Positions 7,626-16,913 of a stretch of DNA of 64,000 bases are shown here, piece by piece. Numbering within the stretch: the first letter of the stretch is position 1; every line of letters begins with the position of its first letter. The translations under genes were made by a program, and so were the position numbers. Origin of the DNA: Oxalobacteraceae bacterium (lineage in GTDB: Bacteria > Pseudomonadota > Gammaproteobacteria > Burkholderiales > Burkholderiaceae_D). The DNA is taken from assembly GCA_025352145.1 (NCBI GenBank), contig JANXTY010000006.1, positions 1-64,000 of the forward strand. The letters are read 5' to 3'. The notes beneath the pieces were generated by a model that did no database searches, was not told the origin of the DNA, and worked only from the letters and a program-made list of their open reading frames with translations.

Positions 7626-7745
7626 GCCGAGATTGTATCGTGAGCACGGTGGCGGCAGATGTCTATCTCCCCAAGATCAGCGCTATCGGCATGAACAGGC
7701 TGTTCGCGAAAGAACGGTGGCCTTAAATTTTTGAGCGTATATACG

Positions 7746-8498
7746 TCAATAGAGTCCGTACCCGCCGTTCACTTCCATAGTTTCACCGGCCAAAAAGGAG
7801 GCTTCATCCGAGGCTAAAAACAACGCGGCATTTGCCACGTCTTCCGCTTGTCCTTCGCGTCGCAATGGTGTCATGCCCACCACTGCTTTACGCCCTTCAG
7901 CGCTGTTGAAATTGTCCTGAAAACGCGTTGCAATCAAGCCCGGGGCAATTCCATTGACGCGGATACCGAGCGGCCCTACTTCTTTTGCCAGACCTTTGGT
8001 GAAGGTGATCATTGCGCCTTTGGATGCGCCATACGGCGTCGCTTCCGGCGCGCCCCCGTTATGGCCTGCCAGGGAGCTGATTAAGATGATGCATCCTTGC
8101 TTGCGCGGCTCCATCTTTCGCAGTGCGGCGCGGCAGCATAGAAAGGTGCTCGTCATATTCACTGCCATTACTTCATTCCATAGCGATAAGGGCATATCAA
8201 CCAGACGGCTTTTGCGCACCAGGCCACCTGTATTGGCAATGAGGATGTCGAGTGTGCCGAACTGCGCTTCTGTTTTCTGGACGATCTCGTCTGCGCTGGC
8301 TTCATTGGTCAGGTCTGCCTGCAGCGCCAAGGCAGCGCAGCCCATAGTGCGGGCGGCAGCTAATGTTTCTTCAGGTGGGGTGCTCAAGTAGGTAAATGCA
8401 ACGTTCATTCCTTTTTTTGCAAAGGCCAATACCATTGCCTGGCCGATGCCGGATGCGCCCCCAGTAATTAATACGGTCTTGCTTTTCGTTCGCATCAT
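7746..8498 (-). CDS. Short-chain dehydrogenase/reductase (FabG-like)
   Basis: This 250-residue classical SDR should use NAD(P)H to reduce or oxidise a carbonyl/alcohol. The nucleotide-binding motif TGGASGIG is at residues 12–19, the structural Asn is in MAVNMT (114), and the catalytic residues are Ser141/142, Tyr156 and Lys160 (YGASK). The C-terminus AGETMEVNGGYGLY is typical of 3-oxoacyl-ACP-reductase-like members. The substrate cannot be told from sequence. It stands alone, with 120 bp to the next gene downstream and 184 bp upstream. Confidence 0.88.
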   Translation of the reverse strand: MMRTKSKTVLITGGASGIGQAMVLAFAKKGMNVAFTYLSTPPEETLAAARTMGCAALALQADLTNEASADEIVQKTEAQFGTLDILIANTGGLVRKSRLVDMPLSLWNEVMAVNMTSTFLCCRAALRKMEPRKQGCIILISSLAGHNGGAPEATPYGASKGAMITFTKGLAKEVGPLGIRVNGIAPGLIATRFQDNFNSAEGRKAVVGMTPLRREGQAEDVANAALFLASDEASFLAGETMEVNGGYGLY

Positions 8499-8682
8499 TT
8501 TTTGTCTTCAGTGAATTTAAGAGGTGGATACCGAATCAGGATGAGCCTTGTAATCGGGGGCCGTTTCGTTGCAAAATTTCGTTACAAAAAATGGGAGCCG
8601 GTTCAGGGCGTTGTTGTCTCCGCTGACCGACCTCGATTAAAAGCTATTCCCTGCTTGCGGGCGTAGATTGGAGGATGACAAT

Positions 8683-9168
8683 TTAGTCGCGCAAGGTCCG
8701 CAATCGGATTCGGGCGCGCCATTCACCCAGCGCCGTCAACGCTCCTTGAAATTCGCGTTCGATCAAATCGGCTTCTACGCTGGTAATGACGCCATCCATT
8801 AATGCCCCGGACACCGCCTCCGCTACACTACCGACCTGACTCATGACGCGGCAGACCGTTTGCGATAAATCATCGTCGCTGACGTGTGCCGGTTCCGGCA
8901 CTAAGAAGGCAGCCATCCCATGTCTGCCTAGCAGAGCGTGCAGTGGCAACAGAGCGTCTTTTACTCCGGCAGCATGGCACAACTCGATGATTTCTGAGAC
9001 TTCCTCAAAGGAAGGATAGTGCGAAGCGATGCCTGGTGCGAGTTTATTGCGCAAGACGTTGGCCGAGATCTCCATCTTTAGCGCCAAGGCCTCGACGCCA
9101 CCCGGATAAGCACGCGCTACTTTGTAGAGCGCGTCGTGTTGATTCATATCCGAATAACGACGTGTCAT
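8683..9168 (-). CDS. Phage regulatory CII-like protein (CP76 family), orphan
   Basis: The 161-residue protein matches the family of the phage regulatory protein CII of P2-like/CP76 phages. An N-terminal helix-turn-helix-like part (DALYKVARAYPGGVEALALKMEI, then ANVLRNKL) is followed by a helical C-terminal domain. Such proteins act as DNA-binding regulators in prophages, but no phage gene flanks this one, and chromosomal copies are common in Burkholderiales. The ATG at 9168 has the SD-like AAGGAA nine bases before it; an ATG at 9147 is possible. Confidence 0.72.
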   Translation of the reverse strand: MTRRYSDMNQHDALYKVARAYPGGVEALALKMEISANVLRNKLAPGIASHYPSFEEVSEIIELCHAAGVKDALLPLHALLGRHGMAAFLVPEPAHVSDDDLSQTVCRVMSQVGSVAEAVSGALMDGVITSVEADLIEREFQGALTALGEWRARIRLRTLRD

Positions 9169-9481
9169 GGTGAAGAGTTCCTTTTATTACCGATGCGGTG
9201 TGTCGATTGGGCCGCTATGCTTCTTCCAACTTCACAGTTGGCAGTAAATAGACGGGGAAAATCCTGCAATGTGCGGCATTGGAAGTAACAGCGAAAAGTT
9301 GGTTTTTCAATTTTAATTCTTTATGCACTGTTGCGACAAATCATTTGTAAGTCAATTATTGAAAACAAAACCGGTTTATTAGTGGCGAATGAAAAAAATA
9401 GGTAAGAAATTATCTATGAATTAGCCGAGTATTTTGGCGTGAGATAAACCTCCTGTCACCACATTAAGATTGAGAAAACTG
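9169..9481. other. Intergenic region between divergent genes
   Basis: The 313 bp between the CII-like gene (minus) and the Ser-rich secreted protein gene (plus) must carry both promoters. The middle (9300–9420) is AT-rich. I see no clear inverted repeat, terminator or RNA gene. Confidence 0.5.
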
Positions 9482-10366
9482 ATGAAGCGAATAAAAATAA
9501 TATGTTGGACGCTATGTTTGTCGATGATGACGATACAGTGTGCGCAAGCGGGAAGCATGAGGTCATCGGGTAGCTCGTCTTCTTTTAAGAGTGGATTTTC
9601 TTCTCAAAAAAGATCGTCTCTAGGTGGAAGTTCCTCTACCTCAAATAGAAACACGTCCTTCGGTTCGAGCAAAGAGGCGGCAGCACCGGCACCATCGGCT
9701 GCGCCCAAATCTGCTGACACCTCCAGCTCCGGCAGTACGGGAGGCAAGAAACCTTTGTTTGGGTCTTTCGGTTCATTTGGCAAGAGTAGCGCTTCCGTTC
9801 CACCGGCCGCGCCGACATCGACCTCTGCATTGTCGAAAGATCTGGATAAAACGGCGGCCAACGCCAATGCCCTCAAGACCCTGGATGTGAGAAAAAATAC
9901 TAACGTGACCGGTGCTGCGACGAATAATACAGGGGCTGCTGCGTCACCCGTAGCTGCAGCAGGTGCGAGTGGATTTCCGGCACAGCCGACCTATCATCCC
10001 GCGCCGCAAACAGTCATTGTGCAACAGAGAGATAGCGGATTTTTTTCTAGTCCGTTTCTGTGGTACATGATGGGAAGTTCGATGAGTAATCATTCTGGCG
10101 GGTATTCAAATAACTACCCCAATAATCCCGCCAATAACTCTGCCAATAATGGCGGAAACAGTCAAAACGGTAGCGTGGCCCAAATGCAGATGCCAGGATC
10201 AAGTGAGGTGCCTTTGGTCCAGCGGGAATCGATAGGGATGTCGTTACTACGGATTTTTTTATGGCTCTTCATTCTGTCTGCCCTAGGTTGGCTCATTTAT
10301 TTCTTTGTTAAGCGCACTAAAGGCAAGACGAGAGCCAGTGCAAATTACTCTTTTGGGAAGACTTAA
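9482..10366 (+). CDS. Secreted/membrane protein with Ser-, Ala- and Asn-rich low-complexity region
   Basis: The chosen ATG gives 294 residues; a TTG at 9470 is an alternative. An N-terminal signal segment (IICWTLCLSMMTIQCAQA) is followed by a long Ser/Gly/Ala-rich stretch with repeated SSxGGSSS and SFGSFGK patterns, then an Asn-rich stretch (NYPNNPANNSANNGGNSQN), and near the C-terminus one transmembrane helix (LLRIFLWLFILSALGWLIYFF) with a basic tail KRTKGK. It would sit in the inner membrane with the low-complexity part outside. It leads a three-gene cluster, with the DUF2491 gene one base after its stop. No family was recognised. Confidence 0.7.
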   Translation: MKRIKIICWTLCLSMMTIQCAQAGSMRSSGSSSSFKSGFSSQKRSSLGGSSSTSNRNTSFGSSKEAAAPAPSAAPKSADTSSSGSTGGKKPLFGSFGSFGKSSASVPPAAPTSTSALSKDLDKTAANANALKTLDVRKNTNVTGAATNNTGAAASPVAAAGASGFPAQPTYHPAPQTVIVQQRDSGFFSSPFLWYMMGSSMSNHSGGYSNNYPNNPANNSANNGGNSQNGSVAQMQMPGSSEVPLVQRESIGMSLLRIFLWLFILSALGWLIYFFVKRTKGKTRASANYSFGKT

Positions 10367-10367
10367 C

Positions 10368-11159
10368 ATGGGCTGGAAAGACGCTTATCAATATATGCAC
10401 GGCATTGCTGAAAAACATGGCTTAGCCACGGATAAATCGGCGCAACGCGAGGACAAAGATTTGCCGATGGGAGGACGGATCGGCGGTCTCCTGAAAATGC
10501 AAACTTCTCCATTTGTCCGTGCAATGAGCAATGGTTCTTTAATTGAGATGCCCACTGAGGCGAACACGCTTATTTGCGCAGTCAGTCGCCTTGATTTGAA
10601 TTTGTCCGGTGAGCTATATCGGTTTTACGTTGCAACCGGCGACGATGCGAAAAAGGAGAAATTCTTGCAGGTATTTCGTGATGCAAAGGGAGACGTAACT
10701 GAGCTTATGTACTGCACCCATCTGACTAGAATTATTCCCGAGAGCGCTGAAGATCAAGATGCCTATATGGGATTGTCCGGCTCTGGATTAGGTGACAAAT
10801 CCTACTCATTATGGCGCGAGCAATTGGCGAGTATCGGGTTTGCCGAGACTGACCTTGCCTTGATTTTCGGCGACAACGAGAGCATTGAATATGTACGGGA
10901 TGCTGGAGATCCACAGTCGGATTTCGTTGTGCCCTTTACTGGAACAGAAATACGCATTGATGATGCGGGTGGCGCGCATGGCCTAAAACAGAAAATCTAT
11001 TTTATGCCCTACGTACGTGAATTTAATGGCGGGAGGGAGTATCTGCTGATCACCACTGAAATTGTTGAGAGCCAGGATGGGGATAGTTCAAAGAGAGGCA
11101 TACATGTCGACTTCATGATCGGCATACCGTTGGAGCAGGAAAGGATCCTTATGCAATAG
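10368..11159 (+). CDS. DUF2491 family protein (YjfK-like)
   Basis: The 263-residue soluble protein from ATG 10368 (MGWKDAYQYMHGIAEKHG) fits the DUF2491/YjfK family, with its conserved central part (LSGELYRFYVATGDDAKKEK), YSLWREQL, and the end MIGIPLEQERI. In enterobacteria yjfK lies with yjfJ, a PspA/IM30-like coiled-coil gene, and yjfI/yjfL; here too a coiled-coil protein gene follows. The start is one base after the stop of the preceding gene, so they are co-transcribed. The biochemical role is unknown; a cell-envelope stress function is suggested only by neighbours. Confidence 0.72.
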   Translation: MGWKDAYQYMHGIAEKHGLATDKSAQREDKDLPMGGRIGGLLKMQTSPFVRAMSNGSLIEMPTEANTLICAVSRLDLNLSGELYRFYVATGDDAKKEKFLQVFRDAKGDVTELMYCTHLTRIIPESAEDQDAYMGLSGSGLGDKSYSLWREQLASIGFAETDLALIFGDNESIEYVRDAGDPQSDFVVPFTGTEIRIDDAGGAHGLKQKIYFMPYVREFNGGREYLLITTEIVESQDGDSSKRGIHVDFMIGIPLEQERILMQ

Positions 11160-11277
11160 CGAATGAGTGGTAAGGAGTGAGGCAGCACAGGCAAAATAGT
11201 TTATTTTGCAAGCGGGTGAACACCGTATCAGTACCACGCATCACCAGGGTATTTATTTATTTTTTATAGGGAGTTTG

Positions 11278-12054
11278 ATGATGAGTAATTTAAGTGGATG
11301 GGGCCTGACGGCACGTTTAATTTCGAAACATTTCGGTGTTCTGGGTAGTAAATTATCGGAAACCATTGCGAATTTCGATCCCGAGACTGCGACCGAAGCA
11401 GATCGTGATCGGCTGGCTGATACCTTGCGTGAGACCGCTCAAAAATTGGCTGCCGCCCGTTCTTCATTTGATAAAGAACATACCGATGTTGAAAAACTAC
11501 GGGCATTAATTGGCAATGACGAAAAAGCCACCGAAACGCTGATGGCCCGGCTTCAGGCAGGCCAAATATCCGAAGCGACGGTCACCCTTTTTTGCGACGA
11601 ATTAGAAGCGAATAAAGGCAGGTTGCCCGCAGAAATACAGGAAGAAGCAGATGCCAAGGAATACATGGATGAGCTGCAAAAAATAGTCGATGCCTTGTCG
11701 GAGCAACTGGCTCAATTCGATCGGTCCGCAAAAAAAGCCATGCAAGCGCTGGCATCGGCCAATGCGCAAAAAGATTTGCAGTCGGTGCGCGCGGAGCGTC
11801 AAAGTCAATTGGCAGGCCTTAGTGGTCTCAATGGACATTCATCCGCGCTGAATGCGCTGACAAGGCGTGCGCAAACGGTGAGTAATGAAGCCGCCGGGAT
11901 GCGCATCGTGGCAGATATCGGGCAAAAGCCGCTTGATCAGGCTGCCGAAATCGAAGCCATCCGTAAATCGGTTAGCCAGGCTGACACCGCAGGAGAAACT
12001 GCGTTGCAACGTCTGCAACGCTTATCCGCAAAACCTGCCACAGCCGCTGCTTAG
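11278..12054 (+). CDS. Coiled-coil protein, PspA/YjfJ-like by context
   Basis: The 258-residue protein is almost wholly helical and rich in Ala, Glu, Gln and Lys (for example DRDRLADTLRETAQKLAAAR, and later EQLAQFDRSAKKAMQALASA). It has no signal peptide or membrane span. Size, coiled-coil nature and position after a DUF2491 gene suggest the role played by YjfJ (PspA/IM30 family) in other bacteria, but sequence similarity to PspA is not obvious by eye. The tandem ATGATG at 11278 is preceded by the SD-like GGGAG; either ATG could start. A 118-bp gap separates it from the DUF2491 gene. Confidence 0.6.
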   Translation: MMSNLSGWGLTARLISKHFGVLGSKLSETIANFDPETATEADRDRLADTLRETAQKLAAARSSFDKEHTDVEKLRALIGNDEKATETLMARLQAGQISEATVTLFCDELEANKGRLPAEIQEEADAKEYMDELQKIVDALSEQLAQFDRSAKKAMQALASANAQKDLQSVRAERQSQLAGLSGLNGHSSALNALTRRAQTVSNEAAGMRIVADIGQKPLDQAAEIEAIRKSVSQADTAGETALQRLQRLSAKPATAAA

Positions 12055-12370
12055 TGGTTGCTTAGGGGGGGGGGTGAGGGCTACTTAATTATTACTTAAT
12101 CGCTGCTTCAACACTTACGCTAACGGCTTCCATTAGAGATAGAGATTAGGGGCTAATAGAAAATTTCGGTTTATCTGGGCCGTCAGCAATGTTCAGAAGA
12201 GAGGGAATAAATCCCGCATAGGGATGCAGCTCTTGGATAGGGTGGCGTCCGGCCCTGCAAAAAATTTCACTCGTCTGCAATAGGTGTTGTAGCATGCGTT
12301 GGGGTGACGTTTATCACTGTTCCCCGTCTTTTCTTGTTCGCTTTATTAACCCAACTTAACCGAGAAAATC
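12055..12370. other. Intergenic region with a run of ten G
   Basis: The 316 bp after the coiled-coil gene contain G10 at 12065–12074, ten bases after the stop codon. The rest should hold the promoter and a long leader of the malectin gene. A small G+C-rich hairpin is possible around 12208–12260 (ATCCCGCATAGGGAT), but I could not match it to a known riboswitch. No start codon with a convincing frame was found. Confidence 0.5.
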
Positions 12371-12949
12371 ATGCCTCCTCAAAAACGATTCTTTCTGCGT
12401 ACAGCTACTTCAGCACTCATCACCATACTGGCTGTCGTTCTGCCGGTTTCTGTGTTCGCAGCCAATGCGAAAGCGCCTGGACTTGTAAATCCTGCTGACA
12501 AAGTCATCCGTATCAAGGCTGCTGCGACGGCGCCACATACTGATGAGACAGGGGTAGTGTGGCTATCGGACGAGGGGCTTCTTGATGGCGAAACGACGGA
12601 ACGTTCCGCGCTTGAAATCAAGAATACGAAGACGCCTTCCCTATATCTGTCCGAGCGGTTTAGCATGACGAAATTTTCCAAGAAAATCCCGAATGGGAAG
12701 TACATTGTGAAACTGCATTTTGCGGAAACGTATGAGGGGATCACGGGTCCTGGGCAACGCGTTTTTACGTTTAATGTCGAAGGCCATGAGTTTAAGAACT
12801 TCGATATCTGGGTGAAATCCGGGGGTGCGCTGAGCGCCTACATCGAGACTGTTCCGGTTACAGTCACTGGCGGTCAATTGGATATCACTTTCACCAGTGA
12901 GATAGAAAATCCTCAGATCAATGCGATTGAAATTATTCCCGGCGATTGA
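12371..12949 (+). CDS. Secreted malectin-domain protein
   Basis: The 192-residue protein has a signal peptide (about residues 8–31, ending SVFAANA) and then a single malectin-type beta-sandwich domain: VIRIKAAA, the central KIPNGKYIVKLHFAETYEG, the core FTFNVEGHEFKNFDIW and the end PQINAIEII. Malectin domains bind di-glucose or other glycans. In bacteria they are often attached to plant-polysaccharide-degrading enzymes; here the domain stands alone. The protein should be periplasmic or secreted. Together with the pectin enzymes at 51–62 kb it hints at plant glycan binding, but ligand and role are not shown. The SD is weak. Confidence 0.8.
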   Translation: MPPQKRFFLRTATSALITILAVVLPVSVFAANAKAPGLVNPADKVIRIKAAATAPHTDETGVVWLSDEGLLDGETTERSALEIKNTKTPSLYLSERFSMTKFSKKIPNGKYIVKLHFAETYEGITGPGQRVFTFNVEGHEFKNFDIWVKSGGALSAYIETVPVTVTGGQLDITFTSEIENPQINAIEIIPGD

Positions 12950-12996
12950 GTTGCGTTGGGCTTCTACCATCGGCCTTTATTTTCATTAAGCGATTT

Positions 12997-13293
12997 TTAA
13001 TCTTTCTCGTAAGTTCGGCGTTGATATTCCAATTCGGATGGATTTTCTCTGTGCTTGCGTATCGTCAGTCCCAACATGAGAAAAAGTAACTTGAGCAAAA
13101 CAAAGCCGACAAACAAAGTGAAGATCAAAGGAATAATAGTGATGAGCAAAGCAAGCCCGATGCAGACTACCAACAGCCGTGGTAAGGGTGTACGCATTAG
13201 GGCTTGCGCAAATTTTTGTCCCCAATAGCGCACTTCATGCGCGGCTTGTCTGAGTACGGAATACAGGTACTGGCGCGTTGAATCTTTCATCAA
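12997..13293 (-). CDS. Small two-helix membrane protein
   Basis: The 98-residue protein starts with a soluble basic segment (DSTRQYLYSVLRQAAHEVRYW), then one long or two adjacent hydrophobic helices (LLVVCIGLALLITIIPLIF and FVGFVLLKLLFLMLGLTI) and a charged C-terminal tail. It would sit in the inner membrane. The family is not recognised. It could start at either of two adjacent ATGs. It is convergent with the malectin gene, and its promoter must lie in the 137-bp gap before the GntR gene. Confidence 0.55.
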   Translation of the reverse strand: MMKDSTRQYLYSVLRQAAHEVRYWGQKFAQALMRTPLPRLLVVCIGLALLITIIPLIFTLFVGFVLLKLLFLMLGLTIRKHRENPSELEYQRRTYEKD

Positions 13294-13430
13294 ATTTTCC
13301 TTGGGTGGTGACGATAGAACCGCATTCTCCGTGGTTTAAGCGCTACTTGCCACGGTAATATATCATCGGTATTGCCGCTTAAGGAGCGGTATAGAAACAC
13401 GATAAAGCTTGCGGATAAAAGGGGAAATCC

Positions 13431-14129
13431 TTAATGTTTTTTCTCTGCAAGCTGAGAGGCACGTTGTGCTTCATCGAGTCTATGCAACGTGATTTTTCGC
13501 ACCTCCAGTTTGCTCTGTTCGATATGGGATCGCAGCAGCAGGGAGGCTTCGACAAATTTCCTGCGCAGCAAGAGCTGCAACAATTTTCCATGTTCCTGAT
13601 AGGTCGCCTCAATCCGATTGTTGGCCGTAAAATCGAGGCGCCGAATGATGCGGATTTTTTCGGTTAATTGCGTGTGTATTCGTGCCATTTCCTGATTGGC
13701 GGCAGCGGCAACTAGCGCCATGTGAAACATTTCATCCAGATGCGCCACGCAACGCCCATCGGTTTCCCGTTCGTTCTTTGGCACCAGCCAAACGTCTTTT
13801 AAATCGCGTAATTGCTGCGGATGCTCTGCCATCTGGCAGATACGCTCGATGGCAGCGCTTTCTAATATGATGCGCAAGTTATAGAGGTCGTCGAAATGCG
13901 CAAAGTCGAGATTGCGCACTTTCCATCCGCGACGAAATCCGACCTGCAAAAAACCTTCGCGCTCCAGCCGGTAAAGCGCGTCACGCATGGGGGTGCGGGA
14001 CACGGCATAACGAGTCGCCATATCGGTTTCGGTGAAATGATCTCCGGGCAATAACCTGAACTCGAAGATATCTTCCTTGAGGCGACTATAGACTTGTTCG
14101 GCAAGGGGGTTGGCGCGTGGCTGGGTCAT
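13431..14129 (-). CDS. GntR-family transcriptional regulator, FadR/FCD type
   Basis: The 232-residue protein has an N-terminal winged helix-turn-helix (LAEQVYSRLKEDIFEFRLLP and RYAVSRTPMRDALYRLEREG) and a C-terminal all-helical FCD domain with the metal-binding Asp and His residues in place (DDLYNLRIILE, DEMFHMAL, HIEQSKLEV). FCD regulators respond to small organic acids or related metabolites and usually repress. It lies directly downstream of the biuret/ureide operon on the same strand, so it probably regulates that operon or itself. Three short repeats just upstream (14157–14197) are a possible operator. Confidence 0.88.
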   Translation of the reverse strand: MTQPRANPLAEQVYSRLKEDIFEFRLLPGDHFTETDMATRYAVSRTPMRDALYRLEREGFLQVGFRRGWKVRNLDFAHFDDLYNLRIILESAAIERICQMAEHPQQLRDLKDVWLVPKNERETDGRCVAHLDEMFHMALVAAAANQEMARIHTQLTEKIRIIRRLDFTANNRIEATYQEHGKLLQLLLRRKFVEASLLLRSHIEQSKLEVRKITLHRLDEAQRASQLAEKKH

Positions 14130-14156
14130 GTTGAAATCGCATCTGGAAAGGAAAAA

Positions 14157-14197
14157 TTATTCCTAATGTTATCCCTAATAAATTATCCCTAATGTTA
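14157..14197. promoter_or_regulatory. Three direct repeats TTATYCCTAAT before the gntR gene
   Basis: TTATTCCTAAT (14157), TTATCCCTAAT (14169) and TTATCCCTAAT (14183) lie in the 81-bp gap upstream of the GntR gene. The spacings are 12 and 14 bp. They could be operator sites for autoregulation. FadR-type operators are usually inverted repeats, so the arrangement is not typical. Confidence 0.4.
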
Positions 14198-14210
14198 ACC
14201 GGTAAAGCCA

Positions 14211-15335
14211 TCACATCAGACTGACATGCGCGGCTACAATGCGCCATCCTTCCGGGAAGCGCACCCAGGTTTGCATTTGTCGGCCAACATTCTGTGCATC
14301 GGAAGAGCTAAATTCTATACTGACAGTCCCAAAGTCGTGGCCAAAGCTGGTGCTCACCTTGCGCACAATGCGACGGCCCGGAGGAACGGGTGCGCATGCC
14401 AGACGGTAAGTCCGAATTGCTTCACCGCCATAGAGATTTTCGGCGATGCCGTATCGTACCGTTTGCGCATTAAACCAGAAAAATTGATCTAAAGTGGCTA
14501 CGTCATGTTGCACCAGCGCGTGTTCGTATTGTTCGAAGGCGCTGTTGAGATCGACCAACACATCCGGCAGGTTAAGTTGCAACGCGCTGATTTCTTCACA
14601 CGGACTTTCATGTTGTTCTTCCGCGTTGTTGCTTTCATTTTTCTTCGGATTGATGGCTGCCGACAAAGCCGACAACGACGCAGTCCAGCCAACGATGCCA
14701 CCTTGCGCATGCATCATTGCCAGTGTCGCTTGCTTGAAGTGCGGGAAATAACTCGCCGTCGCATCCTCGATCAACAGACATTCATAACCACGGTCGTTGG
14801 CTTCGCGCATCGAGGTCTGCACACAGACTTCGGTTGTTACGCCGGCAAACAGCAAATGGGTGATCCCTAACTGTTGTAACCGCTCCTGCAAAGGCGTTCC
14901 GTAGAACGCGCCTTTACCAGGTTTGTCGATGATGATTTCACCTGGGAGCGGTTGCAACGCAGGAACGAAATCGTTACCGGGTTCCCCCCGTATCAAAATC
15001 CGGCCCATCGGCCCCGGATCGCCGATGCGGCAGGAAGGATTTCCGCGTGTCAATTTGGATGGTGGGCAATCGGATAAATCCGATAGATGCGCTTCACGCG
15101 TGTGAACCACCGTCATGCCTAATTCACGCGCTAGTTTGAGCAGCGCTGCAGTCACCGGAACCGCTGCGGAAAGTTGCGACACATCGTTACCTAGCGCTTC
15201 TCCGAAGCCACCCGCCTCAATAAAATCGCGCTGCATATCGATCACGATCAATGCGGTGCTGGCTGCGACAAAACAATAGTCGTAGGGTTTGGCGGACACT
15301 GTTATCGTTTTGCCGCTGGTCAGGGTCAGGGTCAT
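14211..15335 (-). CDS. Cysteine hydrolase fused to an AtzH/HpxZ-like domain
   Basis: The 374-residue protein joins two domains. Residues 1–232 are an isochorismatase-fold cysteine hydrolase close to biuret/ureidoacrylate amidohydrolases, with the triad Asp33 (VIDMQRDF), Lys138 ([11 protein letters not shown]) and Cys171 (TTEVCVQTS). After a Glu/Asn-rich linker, residues ~256–374 match AtzH-like (DUF3225, HpxZ) proteins of the SnoaL fold ([15 protein letters not shown], the [18 protein letters not shown] end). AtzH acts on 1,3-dicarboxyurea in cyanuric acid breakdown; HpxZ belongs to oxalurate catabolism. The two are separate proteins in the systems I know. The start overlaps the stop of the ABC ATPase gene (ATGA). 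The exact substrate is not determined. Confidence 0.8.
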   Translation of the reverse strand: MTLTLTSGKTITVSAKPYDYCFVAASTALIVIDMQRDFIEAGGFGEALGNDVSQLSAAVPVTAALLKLARELGMTVVHTREAHLSDLSDCPPSKLTRGNPSCRIGDPGPMGRILIRGEPGNDFVPALQPLPGEIIIDKPGKGAFYGTPLQERLQQLGITHLLFAGVTTEVCVQTSMREANDRGYECLLIEDATASYFPHFKQATLAMMHAQGGIVGWTASLSALSAAINPKKNESNNAEEQHESPCEEISALQLNLPDVLVDLNSAFEQYEHALVQHDVATLDQFFWFNAQTVRYGIAENLYGGEAIRTYRLACAPVPPGRRIVRKVSTSFGHDFGTVSIEFSSSDAQNVGRQMQTWVRFPEGWRIVAAHVSLM

Positions 15336-16912
15336 GCCGCCTCCTGCAATGCAGATTCGGCATTGGCATCGGATTGAGACGCATGTCCCGCCATGTAACG
15401 TCCCAACGTTGCGCGGTCGGCGTGGCTTGCTTCGGTCGTGTAGGCAATAGCGCCGTTAGCCATCACCAAAATGCGATCGGCCAGTTCCAGCAACTCATCT
15501 ACATCTTCGCTCACCAATAGGACGGCGGTACCTTGTTCGCGGGCTGCCACTATGCGGGTGTGGATGTCGGATACGGCGGCGAAATCCAGGCCGAAAACGG
15601 GATTAGCCGCAATCAATACCGTCGCCGTTTGCGCCAGTTCACGTGCTAGCACGGCACGTTGCACATTGCCGCCGGAAAGTGTGCCGATGGGCCGTTCCGG
15701 CAACGGCGGTTTGACATTGAAAGCGGCGATCAATTTTTGCGCCCGCTCGCGCATCGCAGTGCGATTGATAAACCAGCCAAAGCGGCGCATTGCTGGGCGA
15801 TCGAAATCACGCAAGGCCATATTATCGGCTACGCTCATGTCTGCGATACAGGCATTGTGCAGCGGTTCTTCCGGCAGACTGAACACTTTTTGTTGCAACA
15901 TTTCCTCACGCGTGGCGCGATACGGCTGGCCATTGACTGCGATCTGGCCGCTTTGCGCGCGACGCTGGCCGAGCAAAGTTTCCGCCAGTTCTTTCTGACC
16001 ATTGCCGGAAATGCCGGCGATGCCGACGATCTCGCCGCGTCGCACTTGCAAGGACAAGGCATTGACCGCTGTGGTGCCGCGATCGCTTATGACGCACAAT
16101 TTTTGCACTTCCAATCCCAACGGTGCGTCCTCAGCCGCTGGCTGTCGTGTCGTTGAACCGGTCGACGCTATCGATTTCCCGGTGACGCGCGGCTCGCCCA
16201 TCATCCACTCGGCTAGCTCATCGGGATTGGTCTGCGCCACTTGCGCATGACCTGCCATCCGTCCTTTACGCAGGACCGTGACTGCGTCGGCAAAGGCAGT
16301 TACTTCATGAAATTTATGCGTGATCATCAATACGGTGAGTGCATTGCGATGCGCCAGATCGCGCATCAGGCCGAGTACTTCATCGGCTTCCTGTGGCGTC
16401 AACACCGAGGTGGGTTCATCCAGAATCAGGAAGCGGCGTTGGAGGTATAGTTGTTTGAGTAATTCCAGTTTTTGTTTTTCGCCCGCCGACAGACCGCTAA
16501 CAGGGCTGCCCAGCGCCAGGCGAAACGGCATGGAATCCATAAACGCCTCTAGCGCGGCGCGTTCTTGTGCCCAGGAAATACGCCACGGTAAATGACCCCG
16601 CGCTAACAATAAATTTTCAGCCACGGTCAATCCGGGCGCTAAGGTGAAATGTTGGTACACCATGCCGATTCCCAGCGCATGGGCATCGCGTGGACTGGTA
16701 ATGGCTTGTTCACGGCCATCGAGCAAGATGCTGCCTTGATCCAAAGGACTGTAGCCGATCAAGCCTTTGACCAGGGTGCTTTTACCTGCGCCATTTTCGC
16801 CTAGCAATGCGTGGACGGTACCTGCGGTCACGCGTATCGAGACATCATCGAGCGCACGGAAATCGCCAAAGGATTTTCCGGCAGAGATCGTATCCAGACT
16901 CAGCGCCGCCAT
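15332..16912 (-). CDS. BMP-type ABC transporter, double ATP-binding protein
   Basis: The 526-residue protein has two ATPase domains, as in RbsA/NupA-like importers. The first is complete: Walker [10 protein letters not shown], signature [12 protein letters not shown], Walker B LILDEPTS. The second is degenerate in the usual way, with GISGNGQKE in the Walker A position, signature [15 protein letters not shown] and AANPVFGLD in place of Walker B. It energises uptake by the two permeases and the binding protein of this operon. The start is one base after the stop of the biuret hydrolase gene, and its stop overlaps the next start as ATGA, so the operon is tightly coupled. Confidence 0.92.
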   Translation of the reverse strand: MAALSLDTISAGKSFGDFRALDDVSIRVTAGTVHALLGENGAGKSTLVKGLIGYSPLDQGSILLDGREQAITSPRDAHALGIGMVYQHFTLAPGLTVAENLLLARGHLPWRISWAQERAALEAFMDSMPFRLALGSPVSGLSAGEKQKLELLKQLYLQRRFLILDEPTSVLTPQEADEVLGLMRDLAHRNALTVLMITHKFHEVTAFADAVTVLRKGRMAGHAQVAQTNPDELAEWMMGEPRVTGKSIASTGSTTRQPAAEDAPLGLEVQKLCVISDRGTTAVNALSLQVRRGEIVGIAGISGNGQKELAETLLGQRRAQSGQIAVNGQPYRATREEMLQQKVFSLPEEPLHNACIADMSVADNMALRDFDRPAMRRFGWFINRTAMRERAQKLIAAFNVKPPLPERPIGTLSGGNVQRAVLARELAQTATVLIAANPVFGLDFAAVSDIHTRIVAAREQGTAVLLVSEDVDELLELADRILVMANGAIAYTTEASHADRATLGRYMAGHASQSDANAESALQEAA

Positions 16913-16913
16913 A

